A stretch of 49,033 bases of DNA from a candidate division FCPU426 bacterium. Its GTDB lineage: Bacteria > Oederibacteriota > Muellerivitia > Muellerivitales > Muellerivitaceae. The notes beneath the pieces are model-generated. The model made no database searches. It had not been told where the DNA came from and saw nothing but the letters and a program-made list of their open reading frames with translations. Shown here piece after piece: positions 16,451-25,100 of the stretch (positions within the stretch are counted from its first letter, which is position 1; each line of letters begins with the position of its first letter). Made by a program: the position numbers and the translations under genes. The stretch is taken from assembly GCA_003152075.1 (NCBI GenBank), contig PLZG01000019.1, positions 1-49,033 on the forward strand, in the 5' to 3' direction.

Positions 16451-18505
16451 TTATTTGCCCCTAATCACCTTAAAGGGTGTCCGATCCTGGTTGAGAACAT
16501 ACTGGTAAAAGGTTAAAAGTTGGCCATATTCCTTGCCGGGAGCAATGTTTCTTTGCTTAAACCCCAAGTGCCGTTCGTAGGTCAGTGTTCCGAATTGCAA
16601 TTTGAAGGCCGAGAAATATTCAGCGATAGCGTTTGAAATGGATCCATCCTTTGGCATGGCGTCCACCTTGAAACCGGGTGGTAATTTCACCATCACGCTG
16701 GTGTCCGAATTGAAGTTTTGAGGAATCAATACGGGGGTTTGGCGGGTATCCCTCATGTTGGCGAGAAAATCCTCCACGTCCTCGAAGACCAATGGGTAGA
16801 ACTGAAAGCCCCCCTGAACGGGTTGGGCGTAATCGGGAACCTCGAAGCTGTAATGGACATCCAGCGGCTTGTCCAAATTCAGGTAATCCCCGAAGCGGTA
16901 GTCGGTCAATAGGACCCCTGGAAACCTTTTGGTCAAACCCCTTAACACCAATTCCCTTCGTTTCTCGTCGGTGGTCGCCCGAAAAAACTGTCTCAAGGCC
17001 AGCTCGGAAGACCCGAAAGCCTGAAGGTCCACGTTGCATTTCAACCGCCCGTTGGGCAAGAACTCCATGGTGACGTTGCGTTCCTTGCGGTGGTCCTTGG
17101 CGCCGAAGGCCGGCGTGTTTTTCCAATTCAAGGGGGCCAAGACGGCCAAGGCCTGTTGACCCAGGGCGTTTAAGGGCAGGCTGCCAGGAACGGAAAGGGG
17201 TTCGGTGGGATCCATCCAAATCCAATCCTTGCCGGATTGAACCGCCACAAGTATCCCGTCCATCTGGGATAGGGCCGGCATGTCGGGCAGAAGGTCACCG
17301 CTGGTAGCCTGTCGATAGAGGTAGATTTGCGGGTTGATCTTGATGGATCTCAGGGCGGCCGCCAAAAGCACGGCCATGTCGTGGGAGGTACCCTTGCCGC
17401 TATCGATCACCTCGTCCAACGGGCGGTCGGGGTTCAAGTAAACCGGAAGACCCGTATCCACCCAGGCGACTTTTTGGTGGAGGGCGTTTTTGACTGTGAT
17501 AAGTTTTTGCATGACTGATGCCGTCGTATTTCCGTTGGCGTCCTCGACTAAAGCGCTTATTTTGCCCAAGTCACCATCAATGGCTTGTTTGACCCGTTTG
17601 CGATAAGTGCTAACGGCGTCCTCCCAGCTTTTATTGACGGTAAAGGCGGTCAGGGGCGCTAGGTCCTGCAAGGCAGGCTGAAAGTTTTCCAATGGAATTG
17701 GGTTGGTGGATGTATCCATCGAAAAAGTGACGCCCTTATCCTTGGCTAACTTATCCTCCGTGATGGAAAGGGTTTTTGGAATCCTCAAGCGGGTGGCGTA
17801 AAGGTTAAGGGCTTTGGGGACCTTCACGATGAGCTCTCGTTTCAACGAGGGAATGTAATCATTCCATCGGAAAGCGAAGCTTCCCTCCGCGGGAACGGGA
17901 TGGGGTTTCCCGGCTTCATTTTTATTTTCCTTGTCGGCCAGCAAGGTGGAGGTCTTTGTTTCCAGCGAATATTTCAATTCCAAGGCCTGGTCGGCGTTTA
18001 ATTCGGGTAAACGGGCGGAAGTGATTTTAGAGAGGGAAGTGGGAAGGTTCTCCTCCGGGGCCGACCATTTGATTTCGGCTTTTTCCGGGGATTTCGTGAA
18101 GTTGCCCTTCTCGTCGAGGTCATAAAGCTGAAGGGTCTGGATGTTGAGGGTTTGGCATTCTTGATTCAAGGTGGCGATCGGTGGAAGAGGATGTTCGGGC
18201 TTGACCCGGGCTGCCCAGACCTGATGAACGGTGATTTTCATGCTCTTGTCGGCGTGCCACTCAACCTCGGCCTCGTCGGTCATGTTCAGGGCTTTGGGGG
18301 CGTTAGGGGCCTGGAACTGGCTGGCGGCCTGGGAAAGGACGGCTTGGGTTTGGGCATCCTCGGAGGGAATTTCGTTGTGCGGCGCTGTCGCGCAGCCCGT
18401 AAAAACCAAAGGCACTATTAACCACCAAAACACCAAGGGCACCAAGGAAGGCAAAGGACAAAGCAAAATAAGTTTTTTAATTTTTGTTGTAATAGATTTT
18501 TTCAA
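16451..18505 (-). CDS. DUF3857/transglutaminase-fold lipoprotein lacking the catalytic Cys and His
   Basis: 684 residues. The signal peptide ends at the lipobox VFTGC (C38). A beta-rich N-terminal half (DUF3857-like, about 60-300) is followed by a transglutaminase-like core (about 330-455) and a C-terminal beta domain (about 480-684). In active relatives the core reads GxCxDxAxLL and later NHxxVxV..W..DPT. Here the first is GKGTSHDMAVLLAAAL, with Thr-Ser where Cys should be, and the second is MDGILVAV, with Asp for His; only DPT survives. The protein is therefore probably non-catalytic. The only usable start seen is the TTG at 18505, weakly supported. The signal-peptide region lies inside the palindromic repeat 18420-18558. 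Confidence 0.75.
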   Translation of the reverse strand: MKKSITTKIKKLILLCPLPSLVPLVFWWLIVPLVFTGCATAPHNEIPSEDAQTQAVLSQAASQFQAPNAPKALNMTDEAEVEWHADKSMKITVHQVWAARVKPEHPLPPIATLNQECQTLNIQTLQLYDLDEKGNFTKSPEKAEIKWSAPEENLPTSLSKITSARLPELNADQALELKYSLETKTSTLLADKENKNEAGKPHPVPAEGSFAFRWNDYIPSLKRELIVKVPKALNLYATRLRIPKTLSITEDKLAKDKGVTFSMDTSTNPIPLENFQPALQDLAPLTAFTVNKSWEDAVSTYRKRVKQAIDGDLGKISALVEDANGNTTASVMQKLITVKNALHQKVAWVDTGLPVYLNPDRPLDEVIDSGKGTSHDMAVLLAAALRSIKINPQIYLYRQATSGDLLPDMPALSQMDGILVAVQSGKDWIWMDPTEPLSVPGSLPLNALGQQALAVLAPLNWKNTPAFGAKDHRKERNVTMEFLPNGRLKCNVDLQAFGSSELALRQFFRATTDEKRRELVLRGLTKRFPGVLLTDYRFGDYLNLDKPLDVHYSFEVPDYAQPVQGGFQFYPLVFEDVEDFLANMRDTRQTPVLIPQNFNSDTSVMVKLPPGFKVDAMPKDGSISNAIAEYFSAFKLQFGTLTYERHLGFKQRNIAPGKEYGQLLTFYQYVLNQDRTPFKVIRGK

Positions 18506-18558
18506 AAGATTATCCGGGAATTTTTGTCGTTCTTGGTGCCCTTGGTGTCTTGGTGGTT
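18420..18558. repeat. 139-bp palindromic ACCACCAAG element overlapping a gene start
   Basis: The arms 18420-18447 and 18531-18558 are reverse complements at 26 of 28 positions (AACCACCAAAACACCAAGGG and on). The loop is 83 bases and AT-rich. The left arm encodes residues 20-29 of the neighbouring lipoprotein signal peptide; the right arm fills the space between its start and the stop codon of rpe. Confidence 0.8.
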
Positions 18559-18563
18559 CAAAA

Positions 18564-19229
18564 TTAGTTTTTGGTTCCCGTGTTTTTGAGGGATTGAACA
18601 GCTTCTTTCATGTTGGGCGCCTTAAAGATGGCGGTAGCAGCAACCAACAAGGTCGCTCCAGCTTCCACGACTTGGGGCGCGGTCTTGGGGGAGATGCCTC
18701 CGTCCACGGCGATTTCAGGGGAAATTCCTTGGTCCTTACACCATTTGGAAAAACGGGCGATCTTAGGGACTACATCGGGGATAAAAGATTGACCCGCGAA
18801 TCCGGGGTATACGGACATGAAGAGGACGTAGGCCAAATCCTTCGCGAATGGCTTCAATACTTCTTCGGATGTGTTGGGGTTGACGACCATACCCGGCTTA
18901 CAACCGTCCTGGCGGATGAGATGGATGGTGGCGGTTGGATTTTCGACGGCTTCGGCGTGAAAGAGAATATAGGAAGATCCAGCCTTGATGAAGTCGGGGA
19001 TGTACTTATCGGCGTTATCGATCATGAGGTGGGAATCAATTGGCACGTTCACCTTGCCTTTAAGTCCCGCAATGACGGGGGCCCCAAAGGTGATATTGGG
19101 GACGAAATGGCCGTCCATGACATCCATGTGTAACATGTCACAACCCGCCTCGATGGCCTTTTTACAATCGCCCAACAAGTCACCGAAATTGGCGGAAAGA
19201 ATGGAAGCGGATACTTTAATGGGGTTCAT
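18564..19229 (-). CDS. rpe: Ribulose-phosphate 3-epimerase
   Basis: 221 residues, full length for this TIM-barrel enzyme, which interconverts ribulose 5-phosphate and xylulose 5-phosphate in the pentose phosphate pathway. Visible motifs: SASILSANFGDL at 7-18, LHMDVMDGHFVPNITFG at 33-49 (metal-binding His and catalytic Asp), DSHLMI at about 65, MSVYPGFAGQSF at about 138 and the catalytic Asp in VDGGI at about 176. The Ala in PGFAGQ replaces the usual Gly, a mild change. Upstream on the same strand there is no gene; downstream is the DUF3857 lipoprotein, so the two may share a transcript. Confidence 0.95.
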   Translation of the reverse strand: MNPIKVSASILSANFGDLLGDCKKAIEAGCDMLHMDVMDGHFVPNITFGAPVIAGLKGKVNVPIDSHLMIDNADKYIPDFIKAGSSYILFHAEAVENPTATIHLIRQDGCKPGMVVNPNTSEEVLKPFAKDLAYVLFMSVYPGFAGQSFIPDVVPKIARFSKWCKDQGISPEIAVDGGISPKTAPQVVEAGATLLVAATAIFKAPNMKEAVQSLKNTGTKN

Positions 19230-19348
19230 AATGTTCCTTCGGTTTTATGTAGTTAAATGAGTCGGTATCCTACCAAAAACCTTTTTAATATCCTATCCAG
19301 TTGCCCTATTGGTGGCGACTCAGTTTGGAAGAAGTCATCCCTTGCGGT

Positions 19349-19533
19349 GTCATTGCGAGGTCCAACCCCAATCGGGGCGGTTTGGGCCACGTTTGTCGTA
19401 GTTGGGCTTTGGCCAACCACACTTGGCCCAAAGGGCCAACGTGCAATCTCAGTTAAATACCTTGAAATTAACGACACGGCCTGAGATTCCATCGTCGCAA
19501 ATCGAGCCTATCGGCTCTGCTTCCCGGAATGAC
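19349..19533. repeat. Palindromic GTCATTGCGAGG element, copy 2
   Basis: 185 bp bounded by GTCATTGCGAGG and CGGAATGAC. It aligns along its length with the reverse complement of copy 1 (5396-5521), apart from about 55 extra bases near 19393-19440 that form their own small inverted repeat (TTGGGC...GCCCAA type). It occupies much of the gene-free stretch 19230-19645; nothing else is recognised there. Confidence 0.75.
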
Positions 19534-19645
19534 ATCAAACCGGGACATTACCTAATGGACACATCCAAGGAGTTTTGTACCTTATAAAGATGTAAAATGA
19601 GTGCCTGATTTAACGGCTGTTAAGTCCTGAAAAAGAAAGAACCCC

Positions 19646-21685
19646 ATGGCGGAACAAGAACCACCGGTTAAAAAATCCTCACTCTTCATGAAGGTTCTTC
19701 TTTTTTTAACCGTTGCCCTTTTATTGGTCCTGGGTTGGGTGATGTACCAGCGCTGGCAAAAACAAAAAAATGAGACTCCCAGAACCACCCTTGAGCCCGT
19801 AGTCTTCCAGCCGCTACCTTTAGGAAGTATCAAGCCTACCGGATGGCTTTTAGAACAGCTAAAGCTTCAGGCTTCGGGGTTGTCAGGGCACCTGGATGAG
19901 TTTTGGCCCGATATTGAGGACAGCGGTTGGCGGGGTGGCAGGGCGGAAGGTTGGGAGCGGGCTCCTTACTGGCTGGATGGGGTAATCCCACTCGCTTATC
20001 TGACCGATGACGTCAAGATGAAGGCCAAGGTCAAACGTTGGATGGACTATATCCTTCAGCACCAAGCTCCCGACGGATGGCTGGGGCCCGAACAGGGCCA
20101 ACCCGCCACCGGTTCCAACGCCCCGGCCAATGCCCCGCGTGATCCCTGGCCGCAGTTCATTATCCTCAAGGCCATGGCCCAATACCAGGAAGCCTCGGGG
20201 GACAGCCAGGTTATTCCCGCCATGCAAAAATCCATGCGGAGCCTGTATTACCAATTAGACCAGCGGCCCCTTTTCAACTGGAACTTTTTCCGGTGGGAGG
20301 ACCTGTGGGTTAGTATTTTTTGGCTTTTTGACCGCACCAAAGAACCTTGGCTTTTGGACTTGGCCCGGAAGGCCGGCAACCAGGGATACAACTGGACCAA
20401 GCATTTTTCCGACTTGCCTGTCAAAGGCAGGTCCCCCAAATGGAATTGGGAAGGCCATGTGGTGAACAACGCCATGGGCCTTAAGACATCCGCGCTTCTC
20501 TATCGCTACACCGGGGAAAATCACTATAAGAAATCGGCCTCAACCGCCTTGGAAGAACTGGACAAGTACCACGGGGAGGCCAATGGTCTTTTCAGTGGCG
20601 ACGAGTGCTTGGCCGGAAGGGACCCTTCCCAAGGGACCGAACTTTGCGCCATCGTGGAAACCATGTTTTCCTTGGAGAACGACCTTTCGGTTTTGGGAAA
20701 GGTGGAATTTTCCGACCGGTTGGAAAAAATTGCCTTCAACGCCCTGCCAGCGGCTTTCACACCGGACTATTGGGGGCATCAATATGACGAGCTAACCAAC
20801 CAGGTCGCCTGTGGTTTTTTCAGGCAACCCGTTTACACCACCAATGGTCCCTCCGCCAATCTTTTCGGTTTGGAACCCCAATACGGATGCTGTACGGCCA
20901 ACATGCACCAGGGTTGGCCCAAGTTTGCTTCCCATTTATGGATGAAAACCGCCGATGAAGGGATTGCTGCTGTGGCCTACGCGCCTTCTAAAATGGAGAT
21001 GATGGTTTCTGGAAGTGCTGTGAAGATCGAATTGACTACGGACTATCCTTTCGGAGAAACCCTTACCTTCAAAGTTGAGGCCACAAAACCCGTGGATTTC
21101 CCCCTCTATCTGCGCGTGCCCGGATGGGCGAAAGACGCCACATTGAAGCTACCTGACGGCAAGGTTCAAAAGCTGGATGCCGGGACGTTCCAAAAAATCC
21201 AACGCCGGTGGAACGGGGAAGAGACGGTCGTTCTAAATCTCCCCATGACTTTTCGTGTCAGCCGATGGTTTCAGAATTCGGTTTGCGTGGAGCGCGGACC
21301 CTTGGTATACAGCTTGGCGATCAAGGAACAATGGAAGGACTTGGTTGCCTATGAGAACCAGCCAATTGGACAACACAAAAATTACCAGGCGGTATTGCCG
21401 ATGAGCCTTTGGAATTACGCCCTCGACTTGGATTTGAAGAATCCGGAAAAGTCCCTGGTGTTCCTTAGCAGGGGGATGAAGGGGAATCCCTTCACGTTGG
21501 AAGGCGCCCCGATGCAGGTGACGGTGAAAGGAAAGAAGCTCGCGGGCTGGGGTTTCGGCGAGGGAGCCGCCATGCCGCCACCGGAAAGCCCTGTTAAAAG
21601 CGCTGAGCCTCTTGAGGATTTGAACCTCATTCCTTACGGTTCCACTCGCCTAAGGGTGACCGAATTCCCATTGTTAGATCGATAG
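19646..21685 (+). CDS. Membrane-anchored GH127-family glycoside hydrolase (beta-L-arabinofuranosidase type)
   Basis: 679 residues. A short cytoplasmic N-terminus is followed by one membrane helix (about 14-34), so the enzyme is a type II membrane protein facing the periplasm. The catalytic part starts QPLPLGSIKPTGWLLEQL and has the GH127 (formerly DUF1680) zinc-thiolate signature: GTELC with E332 and C334, and GCC with C415 and C416, at the spacing known for HypBA1 (E338, C340, C417, C418), where one Cys of the pair is the nucleophile. A candidate acid/base is E320 in SGDECLAG. C-terminal beta-sandwich modules follow. The known substrates are arabinofuranosides; the actual glycan here is unknown. 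No sugar-transport genes are nearby. Confidence 0.88.
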   Translation: MAEQEPPVKKSSLFMKVLLFLTVALLLVLGWVMYQRWQKQKNETPRTTLEPVVFQPLPLGSIKPTGWLLEQLKLQASGLSGHLDEFWPDIEDSGWRGGRAEGWERAPYWLDGVIPLAYLTDDVKMKAKVKRWMDYILQHQAPDGWLGPEQGQPATGSNAPANAPRDPWPQFIILKAMAQYQEASGDSQVIPAMQKSMRSLYYQLDQRPLFNWNFFRWEDLWVSIFWLFDRTKEPWLLDLARKAGNQGYNWTKHFSDLPVKGRSPKWNWEGHVVNNAMGLKTSALLYRYTGENHYKKSASTALEELDKYHGEANGLFSGDECLAGRDPSQGTELCAIVETMFSLENDLSVLGKVEFSDRLEKIAFNALPAAFTPDYWGHQYDELTNQVACGFFRQPVYTTNGPSANLFGLEPQYGCCTANMHQGWPKFASHLWMKTADEGIAAVAYAPSKMEMMVSGSAVKIELTTDYPFGETLTFKVEATKPVDFPLYLRVPGWAKDATLKLPDGKVQKLDAGTFQKIQRRWNGEETVVLNLPMTFRVSRWFQNSVCVERGPLVYSLAIKEQWKDLVAYENQPIGQHKNYQAVLPMSLWNYALDLDLKNPEKSLVFLSRGMKGNPFTLEGAPMQVTVKGKKLAGWGFGEGAAMPPPESPVKSAEPLEDLNLIPYGSTRLRVTEFPLLDR

Positions 21686-21693
21686 GATTATCG

Positions 21694-21921
21694 ATGGTTG
21701 AATCAGTTTGCCTGAAATGCGGGGGAGAGATGGAGCAAGATTGGGCCCCTTGCCCGAATTGCGGTTGGCGGGTTCCCGGGACTTGGGAAGAATCCGCAGA
21801 AGAACCTGAAGAGGGTAGCCCTGCTTCCCGTCATGCCGTTTTAGCCCGGCCACGTTCATGGGTCTACTGGACGGCCTTGGGGCTTCTGGTGGTGGGCCTG
21901 CTTTTATGGTTGTTAAAGTGA
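21694..21921 (+). CDS. Zinc-ribbon protein with C-terminal membrane helix
   Basis: 75 residues. Two C-x-x-C knuckles (CLKC at 6-9 and CPNC at 20-23) make a classic zinc ribbon, followed by an acidic linker and a single hydrophobic helix (about 55-74: YWTALGLLVVGLLLWLLK) at the extreme C-terminus. It starts 8 bases after the GH127 stop codon and is therefore probably cotranscribed. Zinc-ribbon tail-anchored proteins of this kind are common and mostly uncharacterised. Confidence 0.7.
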   Translation: MVESVCLKCGGEMEQDWAPCPNCGWRVPGTWEESAEEPEEGSPASRHAVLARPRSWVYWTALGLLVVGLLLWLLK

Positions 21922-22148
21922 GGATTGTTGCCGGCGTACTGACTTCAAATCTGCTGATTCCCCCCAAAAAATACTTTCAATTAATAAGACTTCATTTAAG
22001 AAGCTGACCAGCCTCATATCACTGTAAGTTTAAGTTTGATTACAGTGTTTTATGTGATTTCTTTCTCTTTTTTTGAGGACAAATTATTGGATTTTTATGG
22101 ATTTAATTACCTCTTTACCGTCTAGAGCCTAAAGGAGCTGACACCCTA

Positions 22149-25100
22149 ATGAAAAAAGCCGTTATCACCATGTGCTTTTTTTCCTTTGTTTGTGGACACC
22201 TCTATGCCCAAACGAGCCCCACGGTTATAGCGACTCCTACTGCCTGCAGTACGACCACCTGGACTGCGACAAATTCCCGGACCCCAACTTCTACCTGGAC
22301 CCCTACTTGGTCCAATACTTCCACATTTACCAATACCCCTACCCTGACCTCAACGCCAACAGGCACTTGGTTTACTTCCACCCCCACTAATACAGGGACT
22401 TTCACTTATAGCTTTACCCCATCCTTCACCCCCACGAACACTTTGACTCCCACCATTACTTCCACTCCCACCTTGACCTCGACGAATTGCCCCGGGGGAA
22501 ACGGGCCCAACCTTACTTGGAGCACCAAAGCCCCCATGCCCACCGCCCGGGCCTATTTTGGAGTTGGCGTGGTGAATGGAATCCTTTACGCAGTGGGGGG
22601 ATATAACAATAGCGGAGACCTAAATACGGTTGAGGCATATGATTCCTCGACAAATACTTGGAGCACGAAAGCACCCATGCCAACGGCGCGGCAGGATTTG
22701 GCGGTCGGCGTTGTGAATGGAATTTTATATGCCGTGGGGGGGGACTACTATATTGGCCCGTCTGCGTATACGGTCGGTACGGTGGAAGCCTACAATCCTT
22801 CCACCAACACCTGGAGCACCATGTCGCCGATGCCGGACCCCAAAGCTGGTTTGGGGGTGGCCGTGGTAAACGGAATATTGTACGCCGTTGGTGGGGGAAG
22901 CGTGACCACGATGGAAGCCTATGATCCCTTGAAGGATACCTGGACCCCAAAAGCTCCGATGTTTTATAGCCAAATGGAATTTTCGGTGGGTGTTGTTAAT
23001 GGGATCCTGTATGCCGTGGGTGGCAATTCTCATTATATGAATCAAGCTTATGATCCTCCGACCAATACCTGGAGTTTTAAATCACCTAATCTGCAAGATG
23101 GTTGGATGTCGGCGGGTGGGGTAATCAATGGAATTTTTTATGCCGTTGGCGGGTTCAACTCGATGTATAGCGCAGTGGAAGGTTATGATCCCTTAACGGA
23201 TAGTTGGAGTATCAAAACTCCCCTGCCGACAGGCCGTGAAAATTTATGTGTCGGCGTGGTCAATGGAACTCTTTATGCTTTGGGTGGCACGACGGGGGTG
23301 TCGAGCTACTTAAATACGAATGAAGCGGCCAGCGTTGTTTGTGCCCCCTTTACCGCCACGCCGACCGTTACTTTGACGCCCACCAATTCTTATTCCCCTA
23401 CCATTACTTTTACCCCAAGCAATACAGGGACTCCGACTTCAACCTTTACCTTTACCCCCACTTTTACCGGAACCTGGTACAGCCCCACTCCCACCAACAC
23501 TTTGACAGCAACCTCCACCACAACTTCCACTGCAACCCTCATTTCAACTTCAACCCTAATACCCACCGCAACGGCCACTTCTACCGCCTGCGCGACATCC
23601 ACATGGACTCCTACCTCAACCTTTACCCCTGCCCAGACCTTCACGCCCACCCCGACTCCCACCGGCACCCTCCCTACGGCGACGCCTACCAACACACCCA
23701 CCAACAGCTTTACCTGGACCAATAGCCCGACCATCACCAACACCACCACCATCACGGGGACACCCACCTCCACGCCGACCAGTTGCGGGCCGGGGACAGG
23801 ATTGAACCTGACTTGGAACACCATGGCCCCGATGTCCATCCATCGCGCGGGTTTTGGAACGGGCGTGATCAATGGAATTATCTACGCTGTGGGAGGGGAT
23901 GGGGCAGGTACCGTGGAAGCTTATGACCCTTCAACGAATACTTGGACACCGCGGGCCTCGATGCCCACCCCTCGTTCCTATTTGGGCGTGGGGGTGGTGA
24001 ACAACATTTTGTACGCCGTGGGTGGCTTTACGACAGATGCCGTGAATACGGTAGAAGCCTATGACCCCTGGACGAATACCTGGTCAACCAAAGCTCCCCT
24101 GCTGATGGCCCACGCCTACTTTGGTTTGGACGTCATTAATGGGGTGATCTATGTCGTGGGGGGGGATAGGTCGGGCGGGGGATTCACCAATGACGTTGAA
24201 GCTTACGACCCCTCCACGAACACATGGATTTCCAAAAGCCCCTTGCCTTATTACTCCACTCAACTTTCGGCGGGGTCGGCCAACGGAATTTTATATGCCA
24301 TCGGAGGCCTTTATTCGGGGGATTTACATAATGTGGAAGCCTTCAATCCCTCAACCAATAGCTGGACCGCAATGGCCCCTATGCCGACAGGTCGGGAGTA
24401 TCTTTCAGTCGCCAATCTCAATGGACTTTTATACGCCGTAGGGGGTCAAAACGGCATGGGCAATTTAAATACGGTTGAAGTTTACAATCCCGCCTCGAAT
24501 AGCTGGTCCACCATGAATTCCATGCCTACAGCCCGGGCCGGGTTGTCGCTGGCGGCCGACAATGGGGCCTTATACGCCTTGGGCGGCTATACGGGATACC
24601 CCTTTACTTTTTTAGGACTGAATGAAAGCACGATACCAGCTTGCTCCGCTTTCACCTTCACCCCAACCAATACTTTTTCACCCACTATTACCCTTACGCC
24701 CACCAACACCTTTACGATTACCGCTACCCCCACGGGTACCCTTCCCACCGCAACCATTACCTCTACACTAACTAATACCTCCACCTCAACATTTTCCTCG
24801 ACGTCGACGGGAACCCCAACAAGCACATGGACTACCACCCGTACCGGAACTTTTACCCCTTCACCCACAAAAACCAATACTTCCACGGGGACTCCAACAA
24901 GTACCAATACCTATACCTCAACAATGACTTCAACGAATACCCCGACCGGTACTTGGTTTACCTCCACTCCGACATTCACCTGGACGCTTACCAACACCAA
25001 TACCTTTACCAATATACCTACCTTTACGCCCACCGGATCTGCGACTCCAACTCCCACCAATACTCCCACCTGGACCTATACTCCGGCATGGACCAATACC

